64,000 nucleotides of DNA from Streptomyces sp. SAI-135 (GTDB taxonomy: Bacteria > Actinomycetota > Actinomycetes > Streptomycetales > Streptomycetaceae), in NCBI RefSeq assembly GCF_029893805.1, contig NZ_JARXYP010000002.1, positions 7,192,001 through 7,256,000 on the forward strand, read 5' to 3'. Numbering within the stretch: the stretch's first letter is position 1; every line of letters begins with the position of its first letter. The position numbers were made by a program, and so were the translations under genes. A model generated the notes under the pieces. That model did not search any database. It was not told the DNA's origin and saw only the letters and a program-made list of their open reading frames with translations. Of this stretch, positions 8,572-16,520 are shown piece after piece.

Positions 8572-9836
8572 GCGGACACCTGCGGCTGGTCCGGCCACGT
8601 GAAGGCGTAGCGCGGATCGCCGCCCCGGCTCAGCCGGACGAACCGCAGCAGCTCACGCACGATGCCCGCACCGCCCTGCGCCCAGTCGGTGCGGGGCACC
8701 AGCACGCTCGGGGTGGCCCGGTGCTCGACGTTGGACCAGCGGGCGCCGTCGGCGTCCCGGACCGCGCGGGCGGCGAGGTCGGCGACGAGGGTCCGCGCGA
8801 AGTCGTACGCCTGCGACCGCGCGGTTCCTTCGGCGACGCGGTCGCAGGCCAGGGCGAGGACGCCCGCCGTGCCGCAGCAGCGGCCGTTGTTGTCCCAGAA
8901 CCCGGGCCGCAGCCGCTGGGGGAGTCCGGAGCGGGTGACCGTGTGCCAGCAGCGGTCGGCGAGGGCGGACCAGGCCGGGTCGCCATGGGTGTCGCGCAGC
9001 AGCCGGAAGATCTGCGCGTCGCCGGTGGGGCCGTGGCACCAGCCGTAGCTGATCGGCTCGATGAGGTCCGGGAGGTGCTGCGGAGTGGAGTGCCGGACCA
9101 GGAAGCCCTCCGGGCCGCCCTCGTCACGGGCCACGACGTCCGCGACCCCCGCCAGCGCCAGGTCGACCAGGTCGGCACGGCCGCTCGCGTGGCCGATCCG
9201 GGCGAGGGCGTAGGCGATGCCCAGCGTGCCGTGGGACATGTGGTGCATGCGGGCGTCCCGGCCGGGGCGCCAGGCCCAGGTGACGCCCCACGGGGTGTGC
9301 TCGGCCGCCCGCAGGTAGGGCTCCACCGCCAGGACGGCGAATTCCGGGTCGCCGACCGCGAGGGCGGCCAGGCCGATCCCGCCGTTGCCGCCCATCAGCT
9401 CGAAGAGCTCGCCCCAGCGCTCCCCGTCGAAGTGCGCCCGCACGAGGGCCGTCGCGCGGTCGGCCGCCGTACCGCAGGCGCTGTCGCCGAGTTGCTCGCC
9501 CAGGGTGTGCAGGACCAGGGCCATGCCGGACCGGCCGAAGTAGAGCGAGTCGTCCCCGTGGCCGTCGACGGCGGCGGCCACACCGCGGCCCGCGCGGAGC
9601 GCGAGGTCGGCGTAGGAGTCGTCGCCGAAGTGCCGCCACGCCTCCAGGAGTACGGCGACGATCCCGGCCGTGCCGTTGTACAGGGTCGGGTCGGTCACCT
9701 CCTGCGAGGGATCGGACGGCCAGGCGAGCCCGCCGTCCGCGGTCTCCCTCGCGGCGGACACCAGCCACCGCAGCCCGTCCACCGCGAGCCCCTCGACCTC
9801 GTCCACCCGTACCGCCGTGCCGTCAACCGCCGTCAT
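8523..9836 (-). CDS. orphan LanC-like (lanthionine cyclase fold) protein
   Basis: About 437 residues with repeated NGTAG/GGNGGIGL/HGTLG motifs typical of the LanC a/a-barrel. The putative acid-base His is in MSHGTLGIAYAL (about residue 210). Zinc ligands appear as WCHG (about 270) and RCCG (about 320). The second site therefore has Cys-Cys rather than Cys-His, as in CCG-type LanM cyclases. No lantibiotic precursor, dehydratase or exporter is nearby, so a role in lanthionine formation is doubtful; a LANCL-like or house-keeping role is equally possible. A GTG at 9845 is an alternative start; neither has a good ribosome binding site. It lies 22 bp after the SRPBCC gene and overlaps xdhC tail to tail. 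Confidence 0.82.
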   Translation of the reverse strand: MTAVDGTAVRVDEVEGLAVDGLRWLVSAARETADGGLAWPSDPSQEVTDPTLYNGTAGIVAVLLEAWRHFGDDSYADLALRAGRGVAAAVDGHGDDSLYFGRSGMALVLHTLGEQLGDSACGTAADRATALVRAHFDGERWGELFELMGGNGGIGLAALAVGDPEFAVLAVEPYLRAAEHTPWGVTWAWRPGRDARMHHMSHGTLGIAYALARIGHASGRADLVDLALAGVADVVARDEGGPEGFLVRHSTPQHLPDLIEPISYGWCHGPTGDAQIFRLLRDTHGDPAWSALADRCWHTVTRSGLPQRLRPGFWDNNGRCCGTAGVLALACDRVAEGTARSQAYDFARTLVADLAARAVRDADGARWSNVEHRATPSVLVPRTDWAQGGAGIVRELLRFVRLSRGGDPRYAFTWPDQPQVSAQATDPIRRAGADVSS

Positions 9837-9858
9837 GGCGCCCACTGTTGCACGTCCG

Positions 9859-10290
9859 TCAGCTGCCCCGCAGCAGCCGGTTCAGCGTCCGTCCGAACAC
9901 CGAACGGGCCGCAGCGCCGAGCAAGGGCGCCGGGAACAGGGGAACCTGCAACTGCTCCCGCCAGATCACCCGGGCCCGGCCGCCGGGGCCCGGGTGCACC
10001 TCCAGTTCGGCCCAGCCCCGCACCACCCGGCCGCGCTTCTCCAGACGGCACAGACCGGAGACGCCCTCCGTCGGCGGGCGCCAGACCGTGACCTCCATGG
10101 GGTCGTCGAAGCCGAGCGGGCCCACCCCCGAGCGGGCGACGACGAGCGTGCCCTCGGCCGTCGGCCCCGGCGGCACGGCGGTGACGCGCGTCAGCGGGAC
10201 GGACTCGCCGTGGCGGGGCCAGTCCGTGAGGCGGCGCCAGGCCTCGTCCTGGGAGAGCGGGGCGGTGCGTTCGAGGAGGAAGGTGACCAC
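9859..10290 (-). CDS. SRPBCC/polyketide-cyclase-like domain protein
   Basis: A 143-residue single-domain protein with the helix-grip pattern of SRPBCC proteins: an N-terminal TFLLERTAPLSQDEAWRRL strand-helix, central b-strands, and a C-terminal helix (FGRTLNRLLRG). Such proteins bind hydrophobic ligands; no catalytic residues can be assigned. It is transcribed just ahead of the LanC-like gene (22 bp), so the two probably form one unit. Ligand and role are unknown. Confidence 0.72.
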   Translation of the reverse strand: MVTFLLERTAPLSQDEAWRRLTDWPRHGESVPLTRVTAVPPGPTAEGTLVVARSGVGPLGFDDPMEVTVWRPPTEGVSGLCRLEKRGRVVRGWAELEVHPGPGGRARVIWREQLQVPLFPAPLLGAAARSVFGRTLNRLLRGS

Positions 10291-10495
10291 GAGCCGATCC
10301 TAGGGAATCCGGCCTGCTCAGCGGGGATTTCAAAGGGGTCTCACATACTTGGGGCAGTCCGGCTTCGGCAGCGGCGTACCGTGCGCCCCGCCGCCACCAC
10401 TCGGCTCGGTGGACCGCGTCCCGACCGCATGGACCGGCCCCCCGCGGTTACCCGCCAAGGGGAAGCAGCGCACACGAGAGCCGGGAGGTGGCCGC

Positions 10496-11068
10496 ATGAC
10501 GCGCGTGCGCACGGTGCTGTTCGACCGGGACAGCATCCTCGCCGGGAACCCGTCCGACCCCGGCCGGGTGCGTGCGGCTCCCGGCGCCCGTGAGGCGCTC
10601 GGCATGCTGCGTCTGCACGGCGTCCGCACCGGGTTCGTCGCCGTGGAACCGGGCATCGGGCACGGCGGACTCGGCGACGCCGACGTGCGGGCCGTCAACC
10701 GGCGTGTCGACGAACTGCTCGGCCCCTTCGACATCTGGGGAGTGTGCCCGCACGGACCGCAGGACGGCTGTCACTGCCGTCCGCCCGAACCGGGCCTGCT
10801 CCTGTGGGCGGCGGGCCGGGTGTGCACCGGGCCCGCCGAGTGCGCGGTCGTGGGCACCGCCGCGGACGCCGAGGCCGCGGCCCGCGTGGGCGCCCACGGG
10901 ATCCTCGTACCGGACGAGCGGACCGGGCCGCAGGAGACGGCACGGGCCGGTCATGTGGCGCCGGACGTCCTGACCGCCGTACGCGCGCTGCTGGCCGGGC
11001 CGCCGCAGGGGCGGGTCCTGGTCGACGAGCGGCCCATCGAGGCGGCCTTCGGAAACGGCGAGGCGTGA
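10496..11068 (+). CDS. HAD-IIIA phosphatase, GmhB/HisB-N-like
   Basis: A 190-residue HAD-superfamily protein. Motif I is VLFDRDSIL (nucleophile and acid Asp 10 and 12). The zinc loop CPHGPQDGCHCRPPEPGL near residue 82 resembles the loop of heptose bisphosphate phosphatases and histidinol-phosphate phosphatases. The ATG at 10496 follows GGGAGGTG, a strong ribosome binding site. The substrate is probably a sugar bisphosphate, but no heptose genes are near. Its stop lies 3 bp from the convergent DUF3040 gene. Confidence 0.78.
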   Translation: MTRVRTVLFDRDSILAGNPSDPGRVRAAPGAREALGMLRLHGVRTGFVAVEPGIGHGGLGDADVRAVNRRVDELLGPFDIWGVCPHGPQDGCHCRPPEPGLLLWAAGRVCTGPAECAVVGTAADAEAAARVGAHGILVPDERTGPQETARAGHVAPDVLTAVRALLAGPPQGRVLVDERPIEAAFGNGEA

Positions 11069-11071
11069 GGC

Positions 11072-11380
11072 TCAGGGTTCCGTCCAGCGGCACAGGAGAC
11101 GGAACACCGCGAACAGGGCCAGGGGCCACACGGCCGCGAAGGCCCAGATCACCGCGGGCCGCGAGGTGACGATGCCCGTCACCATGAGCGTGATCGAGAC
11201 AGTGAGCAGCAGGCCCACGGTCATTACGTGCGGCCGGTAGTGCGTCGCCCGGGAAAGGTCCGGCCGTCGGCGCAGCCTTCCGGTGCGCAACCGGCGTTCC
11301 AGACGGCGGTCGCGGCGCAGGGCGCGTTCCACCTCGTCCAGAATGCGCTGTTCGTGATCGGGGAGTCGCCCTGTCGTCAC
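11072..11380 (-). CDS. DUF3040 small membrane protein
   Basis: A 102-residue actinobacterial protein. A basic N-terminal helix begins LPDHEQRILDEVERALRRD, typical of DUF3040. Two transmembrane segments follow (about residues 53-72 and 76-95, the latter IWAFAAVWPLALFAVFRLL). The function of the family is unknown. It is convergent with the HAD gene. Confidence 0.82.
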   Translation of the reverse strand: MTTGRLPDHEQRILDEVERALRRDRRLERRLRTGRLRRRPDLSRATHYRPHVMTVGLLLTVSITLMVTGIVTSRPAVIWAFAAVWPLALFAVFRLLCRWTEP

Positions 11381-11448
11381 TGTCGCTCCTCGCGGATCCG
11401 AAGGGTCCTTCTCCTAGTGCCCGGAGAAGGACCCGCGACACCGTGCGC

Positions 11449-12897
11449 TCACTGGGCGTAGAAGGTCGCGTCCGCCCTGTCGGTGGCGGTGCCCGGGGCC
11501 TGCACGTACAACAGGTAGTCGTAGTGCCGGACATAGCGGCCCGGGTAGTTGGCGGACTCGTACGAGACTCCCGCCGGGTCGGCGAGTCCGGCCCGCTGGA
11601 GGAAGCTCGCGTCGGAGGCGAACGCCGTCGACCCGTCGTTCTTCTCCACCCACACCTCGAAGTTCCTGTGACGCAGGTAGTAACCGGGCAGATTGGCCGA
11701 CTCCAGGGAGACCGTGCCGCTGCCGGCGAGACCGGTGACGACCCGGAACTGCGAGTCGGCCAGCGGCGACACGTTCGCCTCGATCCTCGCCCGGTACTCC
11801 CAGTGCCGGACGAACCGGTCCGCGAAGTTGTACGACGAGAAGCGCTTCGGGGTGACACCGTCGGCGACCGGGATGCCGAAGTCCGGGGTGCCGTCCGCCT
11901 TCCAGTAGACCTTCTGCACGCGGGTACGGCGGTTCGGGTCGTTCAGCGGGTCGCCGCTGATGTCCTTGTAGCCGCGGTCGTGGTAGACGAGGACGTCCGA
12001 CCTCCCGTCCTCGGAGACGGTGAAGGAGTTGTGGCCCGGCCCGTACTGCGAGGTCGCCGCGCTGGTCCGGAACACCGGGCTCTGGCTCTTCGTCCAGGAC
12101 GCCGGGTCGGTCAGGTCGGCCGTCGCGGACGCGGTGAGCATGCCCAGGCAGTAGTTGGCGTCCGTCGCGCTCGCCGAGTACGTCATGAAGACCTTGCCGC
12201 CGTGCTGGATCAGCGCCGGGCCCTCGTTGACCTTGTAACCGACCGTCTCCCAGGACAGCGTGGGCCGGGACAGTTCGGCCGGAGTCCCCTGAATCGTCCA
12301 GGGGTTGGACATCCGCGCGAGGAACAGGCTGGTGTTGTTGTCCTCCGACGGGTTGCGCTGCGCCCACGCCAGATAGCGCACGCCGTTCACGGTGAAGGTC
12401 GTCGCGTCCAGTGAGAAGCTCTCCCACTGGGTCCTGATCTGGCCCTTCTCGGTCCAGGAGGCGGTCAGCGGGTTGGCGCCGGTGCCTTCGAGGACGTACA
12501 TCCGGATCGCCCAGACGTCACTGGTGGACCCGGCGGCGAAGTACACGTACCACTTGCCGTCGATGGAGTGGATCTCCGGCGCCCAGATGTGCGCGCCCAT
12601 GACCCCGCTGGAGTGCTTGGTCCAGATCGTGGTCTCGGCCGCCGTCGACAGCCCCTGGAGGGTGGTCGCCCGGCGCAGCACGATCCGGTCGTACTCGGGG
12701 ACGGTCGCGGTGAAGTAGTAGTAGCCGTCGGTGTGCCTGAAGATGTGCGGGTCGGCCCGCTTCTCGGCGATCGGGTTGGTGTAGGTCACGGCGGGGGAGT
12801 CGGGCACGGCGGCGTGCGCGGTGCCGCCGGGGCCGGCCAAGGTGGTGGCGAGAACCGTGAACAGGGCCAGGAGCAGCCGAACTGCGGTGCGTCTCAA
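11449..12897 (-). CDS. secreted GH43 alpha-L-arabinofuranosidase with C-terminal AbfB/CBM42
   Basis: A TTG start at 12897 gives 482 residues and is favoured because GGAG lies 7 nt upstream. It leaves a clean signal peptide (RRTAVRLLLALFTVL...AHA). An ATG at 12963 would add 22 residues before it. The GH43 five-bladed propeller starts with YTNPIAEKRADPHIF, containing the likely base Asp, and has IWAPEIH and a NEGPAL segment with the likely acid Glu. The last ~130 residues are an AbfB/CBM42 arabinose-binding domain with three SFRHxx-type repeats (RFVRHWEY, YYLRHRNF, RYVRHYDY). The layout matches secreted exo-acting Streptomyces arabinofuranosidases that trim arabinan or arabinoxylan. It is a monocistronic unit. 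Confidence 0.9.
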   Translation of the reverse strand: MRRTAVRLLLALFTVLATTLAGPGGTAHAAVPDSPAVTYTNPIAEKRADPHIFRHTDGYYYFTATVPEYDRIVLRRATTLQGLSTAAETTIWTKHSSGVMGAHIWAPEIHSIDGKWYVYFAAGSTSDVWAIRMYVLEGTGANPLTASWTEKGQIRTQWESFSLDATTFTVNGVRYLAWAQRNPSEDNNTSLFLARMSNPWTIQGTPAELSRPTLSWETVGYKVNEGPALIQHGGKVFMTYSASATDANYCLGMLTASATADLTDPASWTKSQSPVFRTSAATSQYGPGHNSFTVSEDGRSDVLVYHDRGYKDISGDPLNDPNRRTRVQKVYWKADGTPDFGIPVADGVTPKRFSSYNFADRFVRHWEYRARIEANVSPLADSQFRVVTGLAGSGTVSLESANLPGYYLRHRNFEVWVEKNDGSTAFASDASFLQRAGLADPAGVSYESANYPGRYVRHYDYLLYVQAPGTATDRADATFYAQ

Positions 12898-12945
12898 GGG
12901 ACTTCTCCAGAACAGGTCGTCGGGACGAGGCGCGCCCCCACCTAT

Positions 12946-12961
12946 GTTCGTGATGTCGAAC
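12946..12961. promoter_or_regulatory. candidate operator upstream of GH43 gene
   Basis: GTTCG-N6-CGAAC forms a perfect 5-bp-arm palindrome about 50 bp upstream of the TTG start. A related GGTTCGTAAC half-site follows at about 12964-12973. The arms resemble LacI-family half-sites. No regulator gene is adjacent, so this is a weak call. Confidence 0.3.
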
Positions 12962-13039
12962 AAGGTTCGTAACTTCGGTCAAGGTAGAGGTGAAGATAGG
13001 GGTACGTCATGCCCTCGTCAACGCCTGCGTCCGAACGTG

Positions 13040-13073
13040 GTGGTGCCCCGTGCCGGGCGGCACGGGGCACCAC
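13040..13073 (-). terminator. terminator of the DUF305 unit
   Basis: Perfect 15-bp stem GTGGTGCCCCGTGCC / GGCACGGGGCACCAC with loop GGGC, lying 19 bp past the DUF305 stop. On the other side it is upstream of the GH43 promoter region, so it insulates the two units. Confidence 0.75.
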
Positions 13074-13091
13074 GACCGTCATGCGAGCGGG

Positions 13092-13718
13092 TCAGTTCTC
13101 GCCGAGGAGCTTCTTCATCTCGCTGATCTCGGCGTTCTGCGCGGTGATGATGTCACCGGCCATGGCCGTGGCGGCCGGGGACTCGCCCTTGGCCTTCTCG
13201 GTGGTGGCCATCTCGACGGCACCCTCGTGGTGCTCGACCATCATGGTCAGGAACATGGTGTCGAAGTCCTTGCCGGACGCCTTCTTCAACTTCTCCATGT
13301 CGGCGCCGGTCATCATCCCGGCCATGCCGGAGTGCGCCGAGTGGTCCATGCCGGGCATCGTCTCGGGGACCTGCTCGCCCCAGGTCTTCAGCCAGCCGGT
13401 CATGGTCTCGATCTCCGGGCCCTGCGCCTTCTCGATCCGGGCGGCCAGGTCCTTGACCTCGGCGGAGGAGGCGCGGCCGTCGACCATGCCGGCCATCTCC
13501 ACGGCCTGCTGGTGGTGCGGGATCATGCCCTGAGCGAAGGAGACGTCCTGGTCGTTGTGGGCGTCGGCCGATGACTGCGCGGACGCATTCGCGGACGCCG
13601 AGGTCTTCGCGGACGCCGAGTCGTCGCTGTCGCCGCCGCAGGCCGTGAGGGTGAGGGCGGCGCTCACGGCGACCGCCGCGAGACAGGCACGGCGGATCAG
13701 GGTACGGGTGGTGCGCAT
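13092..13718 (-). CDS. DUF305 lipoprotein (putative copper-binding)
   Basis: A 208-residue predicted lipoprotein with signal peptide and lipobox LTAC (Cys about residue 27). An Ala/Ser-rich linker precedes a duplicated DUF305 four-helix fold carrying His/Met motifs QGMIPHHQQAVEMAGM and MMVEHHEGAVEMA and the Met/His-rich MPGMDHSAHSGMAGMM. DUF305 proteins are ferritin-like and are commonly found with copper genes. AGGAG precedes the ATG at 13718. It is the last gene of a run of leftward genes that also contains DUF6153 and YcnI, supporting an extracytoplasmic metal role by inference. Confidence 0.88.
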   Translation of the reverse strand: MRTTRTLIRRACLAAVAVSAALTLTACGGDSDDSASAKTSASANASAQSSADAHNDQDVSFAQGMIPHHQQAVEMAGMVDGRASSAEVKDLAARIEKAQGPEIETMTGWLKTWGEQVPETMPGMDHSAHSGMAGMMTGADMEKLKKASGKDFDTMFLTMMVEHHEGAVEMATTEKAKGESPAATAMAGDIITAQNAEISEMKKLLGEN

Positions 13719-13771
13719 GCTGGAACTCCTGTGCTGTGAAAGGGATCTGGACGTGGCGGAGCACGCCGTGT

Positions 13772-14170
13772 CTAGATCCGCAGGAGCTGGAGTTCCGCGA
13801 GGGAGGGCGGTGCGCGGGAGCCTTCCCGGGACACGGCCGTCCGGGCGCGCAGGCCGACCGTGCCGAGGCAGGTGCCCGACGGGTCGGGCACGAGCGCGGG
13901 CAGCACCGGCCCGCCGCTCACGGCCCCCGACACGCAGGTCGCGTCGGCGTGGTGGGGACGACCCGAGCCGCAGCCGTCGTGACAGACCGCGTCGGCGACG
14001 ACGGCGGCCGACGTCGTCCTGTGCGCCGACCTGCCCTCGTGCCCGCCCATGCCACCACCGGGGGCCAGGGCGTGCATGCCCAGCACTCCCACGAGCAGCC
14101 CGAGCAACAGCAGCGCCCGCCACAGGGGCGGACGCGCGGTGGGCTGCTCGGAGCTGATCATCGGGCTCAT
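13772..14170 (-). CDS. DUF6153-like small membrane/secreted protein
   Basis: About 132 residues: one transmembrane segment (WRALLLLGLLVGVLGMHAL), a His-containing GGGMGGHEGRSAHR stretch, paired cysteines (CHDGC, CVSG, CLG) and the C-terminal PPSLAELQLLRI that I associate with DUF6153 proteins next to DUF305 genes. The ATG at 14170 and ATG at 14161 are both possible; AGGATGAG precedes the second. It is 53 bp upstream of the DUF305 gene on the same strand. The function is not known, but the composition suggests an exported metal-handling partner. Confidence 0.72.
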   Translation of the reverse strand: MSPMISSEQPTARPPLWRALLLLGLLVGVLGMHALAPGGGMGGHEGRSAHRTTSAAVVADAVCHDGCGSGRPHHADATCVSGAVSGGPVLPALVPDPSGTCLGTVGLRARTAVSREGSRAPPSLAELQLLRI

Positions 14171-14302
14171 CCTAGAGAGGGCTGTGCCACGGCTGTGCGC
14201 GGACATCGTCCATCCCAGGTACGGCCCGGCACCGCCGACCGTTCAGCACAGTGGGCCTCTCATCCGTGTCGCGATGATCACGACGGCTCTCCCGGACGGG
14301 AC

Positions 14303-14911
14303 TCAACGACCTGTTCCGGTGGGACTGGGCGATGCCGTCGCACAGCTCGGCGCCTCGGGCGCGTCCTCGGCGTGCCGCGTCAGCGCGCAGACCGTGCCCA
14401 GGGCGACCTTCCACCTCCCGTCCTGGAGTACGGCCGCCCCCGGGCCGCCGGTGTCCAGCCGACGGTCCTCGCGCGCGAGGTCGTAGGCCACCACGGCGTC
14501 CGCGTCCGAGGTGTACGCAACGGACGTCACCTCGGCGCGCAACGTGCTGCCGATCGGGTCGCGGAAGAGGTTGTCGATCATCAGGGCGTTCTCGTCGCCG
14601 TCCTCGACGGCGTCACTGCGCTGGTCCAGGGAGGACTTCGGGTCGAACAGGACCGTCCACGCCTGCCGGATGTCCTGCTCCGCCCGCTCCGGGTCCGCGG
14701 GGGCGGTCGCCGTCGGTGTCGGGGAGGCGGAGGGCGAGGGGGAGCCCCCGGCCGTGGTCGGGGGCGGCGAGCCGGTCGCGGAGGGCCGGCCCGTCCGGGA
14801 GGCCCCCTCGTCACTGCCGCCGTCGTCGCAGGCCCCGGTGAGGACGAGGGCGGCGACAGCCAGGGCCACCGCCCAGGTCCCGTGCCGTGCGGGGGAGTTC
14901 GCGCAGGTCAT
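14303..14911 (-). CDS. putative lipoprotein, unknown function
   Basis: A 202-residue predicted lipoprotein: basic N-terminus, hydrophobic segment and lipobox LTGAC (Cys about residue 28). A Ser/Thr/Pro-rich linker (residues ~30-70) leads into a globular domain of about 130 residues (QAWTVLFDPKSSLDQRSDAVEDGD) resembling small 'low molecular weight antigen'/MTB12-type domains of actinobacteria. GGAG precedes ATG 14911. No enzymatic motif is seen. Confidence 0.7.
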   Translation of the reverse strand: MTCANSPARHGTWAVALAVAALVLTGACDDGGSDEGASRTGRPSATGSPPPTTAGGSPSPSASPTPTATAPADPERAEQDIRQAWTVLFDPKSSLDQRSDAVEDGDENALMIDNLFRDPIGSTLRAEVTSVAYTSDADAVVAYDLAREDRRLDTGGPGAAVLQDGRWKVALGTVCALTRHAEDAPEAPSCATASPSPTGTGR

Positions 14912-14975
14912 GGCACTCCATCTCCGGGTACGCCGTGTGGCTGGCCTACCCGGAGACGGGGGATTCATCCGGGGC

Positions 14976-15050
14976 GCGGCGGAAAACCCCCGGACCGGGT
15001 GCGGCGGTAAACCCCCGGACCGGGTGCGGCGGTAAACCCCCGGACCGTGT
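14976..15050. repeat. three tandem 25-bp repeats
   Basis: Three head-to-tail 25-bp units fill the space between the YcnI stop and the lipoprotein start. Each contains the core AACCCCCGGACCG. Unit 1 differs from unit 2 by one base (GGAAAA versus GGTAAA) and unit 3 by one base near its end (GTGT for GGGT). The repeat lies upstream of the 14303-14911 gene and just after the YcnI stop. Confidence 0.9.
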
Positions 15051-15054
15051 GCGC

Positions 15055-15750
15055 CTACTCCCCGGTGCCGCCCCGCCGCCGTACCGCGAGGACCACCGCG
15101 GCGACCGCCACGAGGAGACCCGCGCCGATCCCGGTCCACGCGGCCGCGGACAGGCCGCCCTCGTCGTTCTTGGTGGTGCCGGCGGCCTGCGGGGAGGTCC
15201 CGGGCGTCGTCTCCACGGCGGTCGGGGCCGGGCTCGCGGAGGCGCTCGGCGAGGGGCCGACTGCCTTCGCGCCCGGTGCCGCCGCCTTCAGCTTCAGGAC
15301 CGGCGCCGGGTTCTCCCCGTTCTCGTCCAGCTCGATCCAGCGGTCGACGTGCCCGTCGCCGTAGGTCTGGAGGGTCTTGAAGGGCACCTCCTCCGCGTCG
15401 GGCAACTGCCGTACGACGACGGAGTACTCGGCGCTCTCGCCGGTCTTCAGCTCCTTGCCCCCGACGGCGTAGCCGTCGTCGGTCGTGCTGAACTTCCAGC
15501 CCTCGGGGCCCTTGCCGTAACTGACGTCGGCCGGGGTGATGCCCGCGGGCAGGACCACTCGCACTTCCTTGATCCCGGAGGTGTCGGACTCGGCCTCGGC
15601 GTGGAAGGAGACGGTGACGTTCTCGGCGAGGGCCTGGGCCTTGTCGGCCTCGACCTCGGTGTGGGCGGCGGCCGGTACGGCGGTCAGGAGTACGGCGGCC
15701 GCGGTCGCGGCCACCGCGACGGACAGCCGGGACAGAGGGATACGGGACAT
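15055..15750 (-). CDS. YcnI/DUF1775 exported copper-binding protein
   Basis: A 231-residue protein. A signal peptide ends in PAAAHTEVEAD, so the mature protein would begin with the His used by YcnI as a copper ligand. The YcnI b-sandwich follows (VSFHAEAESDTSGIKEVRVV ... KGPEGWKFS ... RWIELDENGE). A Pro/Ser-rich stalk and a C-terminal transmembrane helix (TGIGAGLLVAVAAVVLAVRR) anchor it to the membrane. YcnI proteins are proposed copper chaperones, usually beside CopC/D-type genes. Here the neighbours are DUF305/DUF6153 genes and a His-rich membrane protein. Confidence 0.9.
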   Translation of the reverse strand: MSRIPLSRLSVAVAATAAAVLLTAVPAAAHTEVEADKAQALAENVTVSFHAEAESDTSGIKEVRVVLPAGITPADVSYGKGPEGWKFSTTDDGYAVGGKELKTGESAEYSVVVRQLPDAEEVPFKTLQTYGDGHVDRWIELDENGENPAPVLKLKAAAPGAKAVGPSPSASASPAPTAVETTPGTSPQAAGTTKNDEGGLSAAAWTGIGAGLLVAVAAVVLAVRRRGGTGE

Positions 15751-15820
15751 GGTGGTCTCCAGGCAGGGCGGTACGGCGGGGCGGCCCTCCGGCGTGGGCC
15801 GGCACGGCGTCCCCGTGGGG

Positions 15821-16468
15821 TCAGTGGGCGAGGGCTGTGCTCGCCGCCGGAGGACCCCGCCGCACCACCGGGTGCGCCGGCAACGGCCGCGCGGTGAGCG
15901 GCCGTTCGTCACGCGCCGGTACGACCGGCCCCGCGGCCGCCGGTGCCGGGGACACGGGGCGGGCGAACAGCGCCCGGGCGGCGGCCAGTCGGTGCCGTAC
16001 CGCGTCGAGCGTCGCCGTCACCCCGCGGGCCACCCTCCAGCAGACCGCGTCCGCGCGGTGCAGCAGGACGGCCACGAGCGCGGCGACCAGTGCGTGGGCC
16101 GCCGTCATGGCCAGGGAGCCGTGGAACCGCTCGTGCCATGCCCAGTGGCCGTCGTGCACATGTCCGCCGGGGTGACGCGCGGCCGTCGTGAGGGTGAGCC
16201 ACAGGTGCAGCCCGGACTGCCCCGCGACGCTGCACGCGACGACCGTCGCCAGACGCCTGGGCCGCTGCACACCGATCAGCCCCACCGCGAAGAGCACGGC
16301 CGTCGCGGCGGCACCCCGCCCCCAGGGCAGCGGGCCCTCGGCGAGCAGCTGGTGGGCACCGACCCCGAGCACGGTGCCGACGACGGCGAACACCGCGGCC
16401 CGCAGGACGGGCAGCGGCGCGCGCGTGGTCGTGGCCGGCAGGTGCATGGCCCGCTCATCATGGATCAT
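15821..16468 (-). CDS. polytopic membrane protein with His-rich extracytoplasmic loop
   Basis: About 215 residues with four to five predicted transmembrane helices. A His-rich loop (HPGGHVHDGHWAWHERFHG) lies between helices near residues 110-130, and the C-terminal tail is Pro-rich. Start is uncertain: GTG 16471, ATG 16468 or ATG 16447. I do not recognise a named family. The His-rich loop and the position directly upstream of ycnI on the same strand suggest metal handling; this is inference only. Confidence 0.65.
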   Translation of the reverse strand: MIHDERAMHLPATTTRAPLPVLRAAVFAVVGTVLGVGAHQLLAEGPLPWGRGAAATAVLFAVGLIGVQRPRRLATVVACSVAGQSGLHLWLTLTTAARHPGGHVHDGHWAWHERFHGSLAMTAAHALVAALVAVLLHRADAVCWRVARGVTATLDAVRHRLAAARALFARPVSPAPAAAGPVVPARDERPLTARPLPAHPVVRRGPPAASTALAH

Positions 16469-16520
16469 CACGCGGCCGGTCGGCAGGGAAACCGCGGAGC
16501 GCGTGCGGGTGCCGGCCGGT

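Noticed and set aside
8523..11068. Lantibiotic biosynthetic cluster
   Set aside because: Only a LanC-like gene is present; no precursor, dehydratase, protease or transporter could be found in flanking frames.
14976..15050. Tandem 25-bp repeats as CRISPR or iteron origin
   Set aside because: No spacers between copies and no replication or cas gene nearby.
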